The notes: generated by a model not told the origin, from the letters alone. 64,000 nucleotides of DNA from Acidobacteriota bacterium (GCA_012103255.1 WLXD01000003.1:329984-393983), one strand, 5' to 3'; numbered from the stretch's first letter, positions 17,449 through 26,889 are shown. A program made the numbers and translations.

Positions 17449-18000
17449 CTACTCGTCGATCATCGCGAGCAACTTACGCGCCGTGCGAAGGTTCCGCCCT
17501 GTCGCGGGCACTCCGAGTAGCTTGTCGAGCCGGCCGGCCAGCTTGGAACGGCCAATTCCGTCGGGGGCATGCAAGTAGAACACTTTCTCGTGCAGCGCCC
17601 ACCGCTCGCTCGCGGAGCACACCGCATCGATAGCCCGTGGGTCAGGCGCTGCGGGTCCGGTCAAGAAGGACATGTGCAGGGCCTTCGGATCGGATTCGGC
17701 GTCCGGAAATGGGTTATCTGCGACCGCCAGCTGAAGATCGTTGCTTTCAAGAACGAGCACCTGAGGCCGGAATCCATGGCGCGCGTCGATCGCATCTGCA
17801 ATGCGCCTCGCCACAACCGATGGCTCTTCCGGCGACGCGTCCATGACGACGTTGCCGCTCTGGATGTACGTTCGCACGCCTTCGAGTCCGCTCGCCTCCA
17901 AGTCAGCCCTCAACTCGGCCATCGGCACGATGTTGCGGCCGCCCACGTTGATACCGCGCAGTAGCGCGACGCGCCGCACGCTCCTGTCTAGCGTCGCCAC
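17449..18000 (-). CDS. DUF1697 family protein
   Basis: A 183-residue protein matching DUF1697, whose hallmark start is (R)VALLRGINVGGRNIVPM, followed by TYIQSGNVV and later KVFYLHAPDGIGRSKLAGRL and GRNLRTARKLLAM. The function of the family is not established. No signal peptide is present, so it is cytoplasmic. I chose the GTG at 18000, about 11 residues before the conserved VALLRG, with a GAGG five bases upstream. It overlaps the end of the DUF5916 gene by 13 bp, making translational coupling likely even though the two products act in different compartments. Confidence 0.83.
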   Translation of the reverse strand: MATLDRSVRRVALLRGINVGGRNIVPMAELRADLEASGLEGVRTYIQSGNVVMDASPEEPSVVARRIADAIDARHGFRPQVLVLESNDLQLAVADNPFPDAESDPKALHMSFLTGPAAPDPRAIDAVCSASERWALHEKVFYLHAPDGIGRSKLAGRLDKLLGVPATGRNLRTARKLLAMIDE

Positions 18001-20168
18001 GCGTACCTCGCCTTCACACTGATGAGATTGGTGTCTGTGCGCCATCTGTCGAACGGATCCACGACATTGGTGTTCCAGATCACGAAGAGTTCTCCGACTG
18101 GACTGAAGGTCCAGCGCACCCGCGTGTTGGTACCGAATGACTCGGAATCGTTGTCGTACTGCAGGAAACTCGAAACCACGAGGTCGGGCGACACGTTGAG
18201 TCCGAGGCGCAGGCTCGCAAGGTCCTGCGTGAAATCGCCGTTTCCAAGACGCGCGATATTGCGTTCTGCGCCCAGTTCGAAATTGAACGTCGCGCTGGGA
18301 TTCCAGTTCACCCGCAGCTGCAACTGGTCCAACGAACCGTCGTAGAAGGAGCCGAACCACCAGCTCGCGCGACCGCTCACCGCGCGCTTGGGCGCGGCAT
18401 CCACTTCAATCCGATAGCGCGTCCAGTCGTAGTTCCCCGCCGGAATGACCACACCACCGATGTCGAACGGCATCAGCGGTCGATCGCCGGTCGGCACGAC
18501 GTTAAATTCCACGCGATCGCCACTCTCTAGGCGAAGGTTCAACGGCGCGGTAAAGATGCGATAGCTCTCGAGCTCGCCGTCGAGCGTGAACACGAAATCA
18601 GTGAACAGCTGGAAGCTCTGGTTGCGCAGCCAGCCCCAGTCGGGGCGCGCCAGGAAGGAGCCGCGTGGCGAGATCTTGTGGATGCCCTTGCGCGGTACGA
18701 ATCCGAGAGAAGGGTCGAAACCGTCCCCGATCCGCATGTAGGTGATCGCGGCATCGAGCGGATCGTTCGGATAATCGACCTTGAACCCCCAGGCGGTCTG
18801 GCTACCCGTGAGGTCCTCGCGATCGTTGGTGAGCCCCCAGAGACCGACCAGGAAATTTCGCCGCCCCAGAAACCGCGACGTCTGATACGTGAAGTCGGCG
18901 CCCGCAGTCCACGCACCGGCGCGCCCCAGGGGATCTCCCGCGGTGCCAATGAAGCCAATCGAGGACTCCGCGAGCACGTTCTGCTGCAGACGAATCACGC
19001 CCATGTTGGCGTCGCGCACCACGTCACCGCTCGCCAGTTCGGTTTCCGCCGTATGCGTCGCGAGGCCACCGAAATTGGTATTCCCGAGCCGACCGTTGAC
19101 CTTCGCGCCGGCCACAAGCGGCACGGTCTCGCCCGAAACCAGTCCGATGCGGCGCGAAAAGAACGGCAGGAGGTCGCGGCCGGCGCCAAGACCAAAATCA
19201 AAGATGTCCGAACCTTCGAGGAAAAAGGCTCGCTTCTCAGGGAAGAACAGCGGGAAGCGGGTGAGGTTCGTCCGCCGCGTATCAACCTCGGTTTCAGCGA
19301 AGTCTGTATTGATGGTGAGCGAGGCGATCGTAGCGGCGCCGAGAAGCTGGGTGACGTCCAGGCTCGGTTCGCCGTCAATCGAGCTCTCCTCGCCTTCATC
19401 CGCCTTTCCGAGACGTCCAACGAACGCTGGCGTGACGCTCAAACCAATGCCGGAATCGAACTCCGGCAGGCCCGTCACCAGGCCACTTCGCGACGTCTGG
19501 GTGAGTGAATAGTCGCGCCGAGGACTCGACCAGCGGCTCGTCTCCTGCAGGCGTTCGACGCGGCGCTCGACGTTCAATCCCCATTCGGTGAGCGCGGGGT
19601 TGAAGCGCAGACTACGGATCGGCACCCGGAGTTCGGCCGACCAGCCCTCGTCGTGAACGATCGTCGCGGCTTCCCAGATCTCGTCCCAGTTGGAGTTCTC
19701 GCGCTCGCCCCGATCGGAGACCAAAGCGTCGTAGCGCGCGCCGGTCGGGTTCACGGCGAAAACGTAGCCCGACCGTCCGTCTAGGAACGTGTCGAGCACG
19801 AGTTTCACGTGGTCCTCTCGCTGCATCGAGGAGTCGCGTGCCTTCGAGTAGCTGACGATCGCGCCCGGCGTCGGGTCCTCGCATTCGATGCCGATCACGA
19901 GATAGCGTGATCCAGCCAGGATCCGTACGCGCGTTCCAAGAGTGGGCGCAATGCCCTCCGTCGGCTCGAGCATCGTGAACTCGGTCACCGACTCGGCGCT
20001 GTTCCACGCCTCCTCTGTAACAAGCCCATCCAGCTGCACGGCGTCTGCGGCGTTGCCAGCTCGGACGCTTGGGCGCGGCACGTCCTGCGCGACAGCAGGA
20101 CCGGCTGGAAGAACCGGTGCGATCAGGCCTGCAGCGAGCACGTGCGCGCCGAAATGAACGAATCGCAT
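17988..20168 (-). CDS. DUF5916 outer-membrane protein with N-terminal CBM9-like domain
   Basis: A 726-residue exported protein (signal peptide about 1-28, ending AVAQ). Residues about 30-230 form a carbohydrate-binding-module-9-like domain (LDGLVTEEAWNSAESVTEF, VKLVLDTFLDGRSGYVFAVN). From about 240 onward the DUF5916 part follows, including SSPRRDYSLTQTSRSG and FPLFFPEKRAFFLEGSDIF, which is very characteristic. Many alternating aromatic strands follow, and the chain ends RYAWRR, consistent with an outer-membrane beta-barrel. The start at 20168 is preceded by GGAGGTG, better than the upstream frame to 20213. It sits in a minus-strand run behind a PD40 propeller gene and an M20 peptidase. A role in handling an extracellular peptide or glycan is inferred. 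Confidence 0.86.
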   Translation of the reverse strand: MRFVHFGAHVLAAGLIAPVLPAGPAVAQDVPRPSVRAGNAADAVQLDGLVTEEAWNSAESVTEFTMLEPTEGIAPTLGTRVRILAGSRYLVIGIECEDPTPGAIVSYSKARDSSMQREDHVKLVLDTFLDGRSGYVFAVNPTGARYDALVSDRGERENSNWDEIWEAATIVHDEGWSAELRVPIRSLRFNPALTEWGLNVERRVERLQETSRWSSPRRDYSLTQTSRSGLVTGLPEFDSGIGLSVTPAFVGRLGKADEGEESSIDGEPSLDVTQLLGAATIASLTINTDFAETEVDTRRTNLTRFPLFFPEKRAFFLEGSDIFDFGLGAGRDLLPFFSRRIGLVSGETVPLVAGAKVNGRLGNTNFGGLATHTAETELASGDVVRDANMGVIRLQQNVLAESSIGFIGTAGDPLGRAGAWTAGADFTYQTSRFLGRRNFLVGLWGLTNDREDLTGSQTAWGFKVDYPNDPLDAAITYMRIGDGFDPSLGFVPRKGIHKISPRGSFLARPDWGWLRNQSFQLFTDFVFTLDGELESYRIFTAPLNLRLESGDRVEFNVVPTGDRPLMPFDIGGVVIPAGNYDWTRYRIEVDAAPKRAVSGRASWWFGSFYDGSLDQLQLRVNWNPSATFNFELGAERNIARLGNGDFTQDLASLRLGLNVSPDLVVSSFLQYDNDSESFGTNTRVRWTFSPVGELFVIWNTNVVDPFDRWRTDTNLISVKARYAWRR

Positions 20169-20226
20169 GACACCTCCGGTGGCGGGATCGGGGGAGTATA
20201 GCGATGCGCCCACCGAAGGTCGGCCG

Positions 20227-21159
20227 CTACGGCGTTCCAGTGCTCCGCGCCCGGTACTCGTCGAGGATCGGCTCGAGCGCCACCCGCTGGAACCGCGAGT
20301 TCGCCCGGTAGTAGAGCCACTGACCGTCAGGAGAAACGGCGGCTCCGTAGTCGGCGCCGTCAGTATTCAGAGTGGTCATGGCTAACGGCTCGGTCCACCG
20401 ACCGTCTTCCTGGAACGCAATGTAGAGATCAACGCTCTCGCCCCAGCCGATCGCGTCGTCCCAGCGCGTGAAGATGAGGTACGAGCCGTCCTGCGACACC
20501 AACGTGTCCCCTTCGCCATAGCGATCGGTCGACACGGGCAAACGCGTGGCCGGCTGGTAGCCATCGACGTATTCGCTGACGTAGATGTCGAAGTCGATTT
20601 CTCCATTGGGCAACGGCCGCCCCGCACTGAACACCAGCGTGCGATCAGCCATGAGGCTCGAGTACGACTCCTCGTGTTCAAACGTGGAGATCGCATCGAT
20701 GCGCCGCGGCTCGCCCCAGCCGTCGCGGCCGTTCTCGGACATCCACAGATCGTTGCGCTCCGAGATACGGCCATCAGGGTAGGGACGCTGCGAGTTGAAC
20801 ACCATCAATGTGCCGTCCGCAGTGACGGTCGGCTCGTAGTCCATGTAACGCCCGGCGAACGGGAGCAGTTGAGGCTCACTCCACCCCCTACCCTCGCGAT
20901 GTGCCGTGTAGAGCGCCACTTCCGGCGCCTCCTGCTGCGCGAGCCCGCGATGCTCCAACACCTCGCGATGCAGAAGGGCGAAGTACATCGTCTCATCCGC
21001 CGGATCGAACGCCACACTGTTCACGAGGCGATATGCGCGCTCCTCAAAAGGCATGAAACTCGTCTGACTGGCGGCCGCCGTGACGGTGAGCCAGAGCGCA
21101 GCGACAACAACGACTTTGGGCAGCCCGCCGGACCGGTCCGAGTGATTCTTGATTGCCAT
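20227..21159 (-). CDS. Secreted PD40/TolB-like beta-propeller protein
   Basis: A 310-residue exported protein (hydrophobic signal about residues 14-31). It has repeated PD40-type strands such as YEPTVTADGTLMVFNSQRP, EESYSSLMADRTLVFSAGRP, GDTLVSQDGSYLIFTRWDD and YGAAVSPDGQWLYYRANSRF, which predict a TolB-like propeller of 5-6 blades. No catalytic residues are apparent; such proteins usually bind peptides or protein partners. It is 10 bp upstream of nothing essential on its 3' side but lies only 10 bp downstream of the M20 peptidase stop and 58 bp upstream of the DUF5916 gene, so it is probably in the same operon. Confidence 0.78.
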   Translation of the reverse strand: MAIKNHSDRSGGLPKVVVVAALWLTVTAAASQTSFMPFEERAYRLVNSVAFDPADETMYFALLHREVLEHRGLAQQEAPEVALYTAHREGRGWSEPQLLPFAGRYMDYEPTVTADGTLMVFNSQRPYPDGRISERNDLWMSENGRDGWGEPRRIDAISTFEHEESYSSLMADRTLVFSAGRPLPNGEIDFDIYVSEYVDGYQPATRLPVSTDRYGEGDTLVSQDGSYLIFTRWDDAIGWGESVDLYIAFQEDGRWTEPLAMTTLNTDGADYGAAVSPDGQWLYYRANSRFQRVALEPILDEYRARSTGTP

Positions 21160-21169
21160 GCCTTCGAGG

Positions 21170-22432
21170 CTACTCGGCGCTCAGTGCCAGAGCCAGGAGA
21201 AATGCGCGCTGGGTGCCCAGCCAGGACTCGGTGGTGTCGAAGGACTCGCGCAGAGAATGCGCATCGCGCCCGATCCCGCCGCCACCGATCGTGAGCGCCG
21301 GGATTCCAATGCTCATCGCGATATTCGAGTCGGTTGATCCTTCGCCAAGACTGAAGTCGATGCCGAGCACATCGGCGACGGCCGCCGCCCGGATAACGAT
21401 CGGAGACTCCTCTGGGGTGTTCCCTGCAGGACGATCGCCTACGAGATCGACATCCACGGTGAGCTCAGCATCACCGGTGCCACGGTTGTTTTCCGCGCGC
21501 AGGGCAGCTTCCACCGCTTCGTGGAACATCGCATCGAGCCGAGCGAGCGAAGCCGTATCCGCCGAGCGCATATCGACTTCCATCCACGACTCGAACGCGA
21601 TCGAGTTGATGGACGTGCCACCCCCGACCCGGCCGACGTTGAAGGTCGTCTTGGGGTTCTCCGGAACCTCGAAACGCGCGATCCGCTGAATGGCGCGACC
21701 CAGGGCGTGCACCGGACTCACCAGACCGAAGGCGCCAAAGCTGTGCCCTCCGGGCCCTTTGTAGGTCACGCGATAGCGCTTGCTGCCAACGGCCACGTGC
21801 GTTGCGCCGAGCCGAGTCCCGTCGACCGAAATGAATCGATCGATCTGGCCGGCGAGTTCTTCCGCAAAGAGATGCTTCACGCCTCGCAGATCACCGAGGC
21901 CTTCTTCGCCCACGGTGCCAACAAAAGTGATCGGGCCGTCGGTCGCATGATTCCCATCCTGCAGAGCCCGGATCACGCCAAGAATCACCGCCAACCCGCG
22001 ACAGTCGTCCGCGATCCCAGGACCGTGGAGCACGGCACCCTCTCGACGCACGCTGACATCAGTCTCGGCCGGAAACACCGTGTCGAGATGGGCAGTAAAA
22101 ACAAGATGCGGACCCGACCCTGCTCCTGGCCGCGTGCCTAGCACGTTCCCCACGGCATCGGTGCGGACATCGCCGAGCCCGAGTTCTTCGAAGGCACGAT
22201 GCAGTGCCCGTCCGCGAGCTTCCTCCGCGAACGGTGGCGCCGGGATCTCGCACAGTCTGACCTGCTCCTCGATGAGCCGCGGCTCATCGACACGCAACCG
22301 TTCGATGGTAGCCATGATGGCTTGATCGTCGGCAAGCTGAGCGACTACGTCCTGCGGTCGCGATTGTGCCGTCGTAACGCCAGTCGACCCCGCGGCCACG
22401 GCAAGGATCGCTAGCGATGTCCGCCAACGCAT
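21170..22432 (-). CDS. M20-family exported metallopeptidase, metal site intact
   Basis: A 420-residue exported di-zinc peptidase (signal peptide about 1-23). All five metal ligand positions are present: His115 and the following Asp117 in AHLDTVF, bridging Asp142 in GPGIADD, Glu176-Glu177 in GEEG, Asp204 in SVDGT and His392 in GRDAHS. The lid domain carries GPGGHSFGAFG. The group is the tripeptidase-T/carboxypeptidase-G2-like branch of M20; the substrate is unknown. The ATG at 22432 overlaps the stop of the AlkD-like gene as TGATG, and the longer frame to 22516 is rejected. Its paralogue at 4570-5832 is the same length but lacks three of these ligands. Confidence 0.9.
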   Translation of the reverse strand: MRWRTSLAILAVAAGSTGVTTAQSRPQDVVAQLADDQAIMATIERLRVDEPRLIEEQVRLCEIPAPPFAEEARGRALHRAFEELGLGDVRTDAVGNVLGTRPGAGSGPHLVFTAHLDTVFPAETDVSVRREGAVLHGPGIADDCRGLAVILGVIRALQDGNHATDGPITFVGTVGEEGLGDLRGVKHLFAEELAGQIDRFISVDGTRLGATHVAVGSKRYRVTYKGPGGHSFGAFGLVSPVHALGRAIQRIARFEVPENPKTTFNVGRVGGGTSINSIAFESWMEVDMRSADTASLARLDAMFHEAVEAALRAENNRGTGDAELTVDVDLVGDRPAGNTPEESPIVIRAAAVADVLGIDFSLGEGSTDSNIAMSIGIPALTIGGGGIGRDAHSLRESFDTTESWLGTQRAFLLALALSAE

Positions 22433-23127
22433 CAACGGCTGCCGGCGCGCTGCGCCTTCGCTTCGCGATGCGCGAGTGTCTTCTTGATGTACGCGGCCGC
22501 TGCCGGTGTCTTGCAACTGGTTACGCCGTGGTCGACCTCAACCTTCCCAATCCGATTGGCCGCGGCAACCGCACGACGCTCGAGCGTCTTGTTGCGCACT
22601 CCGATGTTGATCAGCGCGTTGTTCATGGCATACCGCACCCAGTTCGGACTCACGTGGATCCGCGCTTCGATCTGTTGCAGGTGTTCGAGGAAATACTGTG
22701 TCGGTCCGCCATCGTCGGCACGCGCCAGCGTGGCCAGCGTGTGCCAGCCGCACGTGGCGATCATCTCGTTGCGTGAGCGAATCCACTTCGCCGCGAGAGA
22801 TTTCGCCGCGGCCGCCTCTCCGGCCACGTTGGACAACGCGCCAGCTAGATGACGATCGCTGAGGTCCCTTGCCCAGGAGTGCAACTTCGTGGCGGACATC
22901 GCTGAGGGATCCGCGATCAATGTGGCCAGCGTTTTCGCGTCGTAGTTGCCGGTGGCCCAGAGTGCGGTGGCCAGCTTTTGATCGGTCTTGATACGCCGTG
23001 CGAGTTTGCGCAGGACCGCGTAGCTCACGCCAAACGTCGGGTCCTGAACGCCGTGATTGCGCAGAGTCTTCTTGGTCTGCGCCGTACCGGCCGCCCGAAG
23101 CTCCTTCATCACTGCTGTCTTGGTCAT
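22432..23127 (-). CDS. AlkD-like DNA alkylation repair (HEAT-repeat) protein
   Basis: A 231-residue cytoplasmic protein with the all-helical HEAT-like fold of AlkC/AlkD DNA alkylation repair enzymes. The family pattern is visible in TFGVSYAVLRKLARRI near residue 30, LATALWATGNYDAKTLATLI, LHSWARDLSDRHLAGAL (W plus Asp at the position of the AlkD catalytic helix) and VSPNWVRYAMNNALINIG. AlkD-type glycosylases remove bulky alkylated bases without base flipping; whether this member is active cannot be told. The start at 23127 has GAGGAGA upstream. It is the first gene of a run ending in the DUF1697 gene and is divergent from the rhodanese. Confidence 0.82.
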   Translation of the reverse strand: MTKTAVMKELRAAGTAQTKKTLRNHGVQDPTFGVSYAVLRKLARRIKTDQKLATALWATGNYDAKTLATLIADPSAMSATKLHSWARDLSDRHLAGALSNVAGEAAAAKSLAAKWIRSRNEMIATCGWHTLATLARADDGGPTQYFLEHLQQIEARIHVSPNWVRYAMNNALINIGVRNKTLERRAVAAANRIGKVEVDHGVTSCKTPAAAAYIKKTLAHREAKAQRAGSR

Positions 23128-23183
23128 GGTTGATTCTCCTCGAGAGAGCGGGCCGCGGAGGCCACACCCTACTCCATTGACCC

Positions 23184-23262
23184 GGCCCGGTTGCCGGGCC
23201 ACGCTCCCCTTGACATTCGACAAGAAGAATCAGTAGCCTCCCCTAGACACTCGACAAAGAGA
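23184..23262. promoter_or_regulatory. Hairpin and imperfect direct repeats before the rhodanese gene
   Basis: In the 159-bp divergent spacer there is a perfect 7-bp stem (GGCCCGG / CCGGGCC, 3-nt loop) at 23184-23200. It is followed by two copies of a 17-bp direct repeat, GACATTCGACAAGAAGA at 23212-23228 and GACACTCGACAAAGAGA at 23246-23262, identical at 14 of 17 positions and 34 bp apart start to start. The first copy overlaps a TTGACA at 23210-23215. The spacing, about three helical turns, suggests a regulator binding the same face twice. Confidence 0.4.
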
Positions 23263-23286
23263 TTCCCTGAACGAGCACCCATCGCC

Positions 23287-24186
23287 ATGCGCAACAACCC
23301 GAAGGCTCTCATCCTTACCGTAGCGGTCTTTCTATCGCCGACCGCCCTGGCGGCGGAGCCGATACCCCAGGACGTTCCCGTGATGGTCTCGACGGAATGG
23401 ATGTCGGAACATCTGGGCGACGCGAATATCGTGCCGATCTACGTGATGATGGCGCACGCCGGGGCGCCCGGCGAGATGATCCCGGGCACGGTGCTTCTGG
23501 ACTATCACTCGCTGGAAGACTCGTCCGGTCTCCCGATCGAGCTCCCGCCAATCGACGAGCTTGAACGGCTGTTCTCGCGCGCCGGCGTCGGCCCGAACAC
23601 TCATGTTGTTGTCTACGGCCCTGCTCCGGCCCACCAGGCGGCCCGCGCGTTCGTCACCTTGGAGATCCTTGGTCACGAGCGAGTGTCGCTGCTCGACGGT
23701 GGTATCGGCGCCTGGATCGAGGAGGGTCGCGCTACATCGAGCCGTCCGGTACGGCCCGCGCCGACGACCTTCGAAGCCCAGATCAACGAATCGATCCTGG
23801 TCGACGCCGAGTGGATCCATCACAGGTTGGACGACGCCGGTCTAGCACTCGTCGACGCGCGCCCGCGGGGTCAATTCGAGGGCGCCACCAACGCCGCACT
23901 GCGCGACGGCCACATTCCCGGAGCCGGCAACATCTTCTACGGAGAGTTTCTCGAGGAGGAGGCCGTACACCGCCTCAAGCCCGAGACTGAGGTCCAGGCT
24001 TTACTCGCCGCAGCGGGAGTCGATCCGGGCGACACCTTCGTGAGCTACTGCCAAATCGCCATGCGCGCGAGCTACAACTACGTCGTGGCTCGTCATCTCG
24101 GCTACGACGTGAAGTTCTACGATGGCTCATGGGCCGACTGGGGCCGCCGCCCTGACCTGCCCACGGAAACCGGACCCGCCAGGTAG
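23287..24186 (+). CDS. Exported tandem-rhodanese sulfurtransferase
   Basis: A 299-residue exported protein (signal peptide about 1-22) with two rhodanese domains, as in thiosulfate or 3-mercaptopyruvate sulfurtransferases. The C-terminal domain has the catalytic Cys255 in VSYCQIAMRAS and the DGSWADWG signature near the end. The N-terminal domain has no Cys at the equivalent place (VVVYGPAPAHQAARA), as expected for the structural domain. The active-site loop departs from the usual CQxGxRA by having Ala where Gly is normal. Its natural role may be thiosulfate or cyanide handling in the periplasm. It is divergent from the AlkD-like gene across a spacer with direct repeats. Confidence 0.85.
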   Translation: MRNNPKALILTVAVFLSPTALAAEPIPQDVPVMVSTEWMSEHLGDANIVPIYVMMAHAGAPGEMIPGTVLLDYHSLEDSSGLPIELPPIDELERLFSRAGVGPNTHVVVYGPAPAHQAARAFVTLEILGHERVSLLDGGIGAWIEEGRATSSRPVRPAPTTFEAQINESILVDAEWIHHRLDDAGLALVDARPRGQFEGATNAALRDGHIPGAGNIFYGEFLEEEAVHRLKPETEVQALLAAAGVDPGDTFVSYCQIAMRASYNYVVARHLGYDVKFYDGSWADWGRRPDLPTETGPAR

Positions 24187-24363
24187 GTCGCCGAAGCTGC
24201 GCAGCGACACCTGACAACCCGGCATTTCCGCGCCCCAACGGGTCAGAACGCCGAGCAAGATCCTGGTAGCCGAGCGTCACGAGGGCAGGTAGCGTTCCCA
24301 TCTGTACGGCCCACGTATCGGTGGGCTCGAACATCGTGCGCACTCCCCCGGGATCAGAACACC

Positions 24364-26012
24364 ATGGTTTCCTTCGCTGGCGTCGCGGCCCTGATACTTG
24401 CGCTTCTACAGACCCAGCAAGCACCGCTCGGGCCTGCTCAAGCCCAGCTCGCTCAAGGCAACGCGGCGGGCGCGGCGGAGCTCCTGACAGAGATCGTCGA
24501 ATCCGACCCCGAACACGGCCGCGCTTGGCTAATGCTGGGCGTGGCGAAGCAGCGGGAGGGTGACCTCGATACGGCCCTGTCCGCCACCCAGCGGGCGCTC
24601 CATATCGTGGGATCTAATCCGCAAGCGAGTTACCGGCTCGGGCTCGTCCTCGGCGCCCGCGGCGATCTCGATGCAGCCTTCAAGGAGCTCTTCGCCGTCC
24701 GCGACCTGGGCACCTACAACCTGACCAACATTGGTGTGGATCCCGACGCCTCAGCGTTGCGCGAGGATCCACGATGGGCTGAGCTATTTCCCAACAAAGC
24801 GGCCTACGATGCGCCCTTCGTCGAGGAAGCACGCATCCTCGGCGACTGGCACGGCGATGAGGAAGGCGGCCAGTTTGGCTGGATCGCCCGCGAGATCGGT
24901 GACGTCGATAGCGATGGGATCCGTGACTTCACCACATCGGCCCCGACCGAGGGGGACGGCGGCGCGGTTTACGGCTATTCGAGTCGGACGGGTGCCGAAC
25001 TCTGGCGCGTCGCGGGCGATGCGGGCGCATCCCTCGGCAGCGGCCTGGAAGCCGCCGGCGACGTTGATGCTGACGGCGTGCCGGACGTCATTGCTGGCGC
25101 CCCCACCGGCAACTACGCGTTAGTGATCAGTGGTCTCAGCGGCGAAGTGATCTGGCGCTTGGAAGCGGCCGCAGACAACGAGGGATTGGGCGCTCAGGTT
25201 GGCGACCCGGGCGACGTCAACGGCGACGGCCACGCGGATGTCGTTGTTGGCGCCCCGGGCGCAGATCACGCGGCCGAGAATGCGGGCCGTGTGTACGTGT
25301 TCTCCGGGAAGGACGGCACCGTGCTCTGGACCGCTGATGGGTCCGCGGAGGGAGAACGTCTGGGTTCGACCGTGGCCGGTGGAGCGCTCAACGGCGAAAA
25401 CTGGATCGTCGGTGGCGCCGACCAGGGCCCTGGCGGCGGCGGAATCGCCTACCTGTGGTCCGGAGCAGTCGACACACCGCGACACCTGTACGAGCCTCTC
25501 GAATCCGCCACCTCCTTCGGCGCCATGTTCGCCTCGGTACCAGGTGACGTTGACGCCGATGGCGTCGCGGATTCGTATGTGTCGGACTGGGGAGACAACA
25601 CGCTGGGTGGATTCACAGGACGTATCTACGTGATCTCGGGCGCGACCGGCGACACGATCCACACCATCGCCGGCGAGGCCGCGGGCGATGGGTTCGGGAT
25701 CGGGCCAGCTGATGCCGGCGACGTCGACGGCGACGGGCACGCGGACCTGATCGTGGGCGCGTGGCAGCACAGTAGTGCGGCTCCCGCCGGAGGGAAGGCA
25801 TCCTCTATTCCGGACGGACGGGCGAGCTCCTTTGGCAACTCACTTCGAACGTCATGGGCGAAACGTTCGCCTTCGATGCAACCGGCATTGGAGACGTCGA
25901 CGGCGACGGTGCGATCGATTTTCTGTTCACGTCCGCCTGGAGTTCAATCAACGGCCCTCGCACCGGACGCGTACTGATCGTCGCCGGCCCGAAACTGGAG
26001 TCCCAGCCCTGA
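24364..26012 (+). CDS. TPR + FG-GAP (integrin-alpha-like) propeller protein, frameshifted near its 3' end
   Basis: The N-terminus has a short hydrophobic segment, then about two TPR units (LGPAQAQLAQGNAAGAAELL, GRAWLMLGVAKQREGDLDTA). These are followed by at least five FG-GAP repeats with Ca-binding loops such as GDVDSDGIRDF, GDVDADGVPDV, GDVNGDGHADV and GDVDGDGHADL, which build an integrin-alpha-like propeller. The annotated frame runs to 25977, but after Ala478 (codon 25798-25800) the sequence stops making sense. One base earlier the reading frame resumes as LYSGRTGELLWQL, with a further GDVDGDGAIDF repeat and stop at 26010-26012. A missing T (GCA TTC CTC read as GCA TCC TC) explains it. 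The TPR/FG-GAP fusion is unusual. Confidence 0.78.
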
Positions 26013-26091
26013 CATCGCGCTAGGATGGGCCAGATCAAGCGTGACGATGTCGTCCGCGCCGCCAGTTTCGAACGCGAGGGTATAGAACGAC

Positions 26092-26889
26092 ATGGCCGGG
26101 ACCCCTCTGCGAATCGCTCTGGCCTCGCCGCCGCACGCGGGGTCGATCGAAGGGGCGATGGCCTCGGTCGAGCACTACGTCGCAGAGGCCGCGCAGGCAG
26201 ATGCCCGCATCGTCTGCTTCCCGGAGAGCTTCGTTCCCGGCTACCGCGGCGAGGGTTTCGAGGTGAAGCCGCACAACCCGGCTGGGCTCGCGGCAGCGCG
26301 CGACGAAGCGTGTCAACTGGCGGCGCGCCACGCCCTCTCGATCATCCTGACCATGGACTGGGACAGCCCTGCGGGAATTCTCAACGCGGCCTTCGTGATC
26401 TCGCCGGATGATGGGATCAGCGGCGTGCAGTTCAAGAATCTGCTGGCTCCGTCCGAGGACGCCACGTTCGCCCCCGCAGACGGTCGCATGATGTTCGAGG
26501 TGGACGGCGTTCCGTTCGGCATCTCGATCTGTATCGAAGGCTGGCGCTATCCCGAGACGGTCCGCTGGGCGGCAAGGCGCGGTGCCCGCATCGTCTTCCA
26601 CCCGACACTCACGGGCAACAACGACGCGCCCGTCGCGAACGCGTCCCATCCGGCCTGGTGTGCGCCCGACGGCCCGTACTACGAGAAGGCTCTTGTTTGC
26701 CGTGCAGTCGAGAACGGCATCTACTTCGCGAGCGTGAACTACGCGCTCGAGGCGCCGGAGGCCGCCACCGCCGTGGTGGACCCTGAAGGCCGCTGCGTCG
26801 ATCGGCTCCAACACGGCGAGGACGGACTCCTCGTTACCACGATCGACCCGGAGGCCGCCCACCGCCTCTACGCTAAACGTCTCCGCTAG
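26092..26889 (+). CDS. Carbon-nitrogen hydrolase (nitrilase superfamily)
   Basis: A 265-residue cytoplasmic amidase with the nitrilase catalytic triad: Glu45 in CFPESFVPGY, Lys115 in VQFKNLLAP and Cys147 in ISICIEGWRYPE. The length and the 'CxEGWRYPE' form suit the small omega-amidase or carbamoylase-like branches, but the substrate cannot be deduced. It follows the FG-GAP gene by 79 bp on the same strand. It converges on the ADOP permease, whose stop codon shares the CTAG at 26886-26889 with this one, leaving no room for a terminator between them. Confidence 0.9.
   Translation: MAGTPLRIALASPPHAGSIEGAMASVEHYVAEAAQADARIVCFPESFVPGYRGEGFEVKPHNPAGLAAARDEACQLAARHALSIILTMDWDSPAGILNAAFVISPDDGISGVQFKNLLAPSEDATFAPADGRMMFEVDGVPFGISICIEGWRYPETVRWAARRGARIVFHPTLTGNNDAPVANASHPAWCAPDGPYYEKALVCRAVENGIYFASVNYALEAPEAATAVVDPEGRCVDRLQHGEDGLLVTTIDPEAAHRLYAKRLR

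Noticed and set aside
24187-24363. Possible small minus-strand gene (EPTDTWAVQMGTLPALV)
   Set aside because: The frame continues into the antisense of the rhodanese and FG-GAP genes, has no ribosome binding site and no recognisable domain. The 177-bp spacer otherwise shows nothing clear.
25798-25977. Novel C-terminal domain of the FG-GAP protein (SSIPDGRASSFGNSL)
   Set aside because: The alternative frame gives a perfect further FG-GAP repeat, so this tail is a frameshift product.
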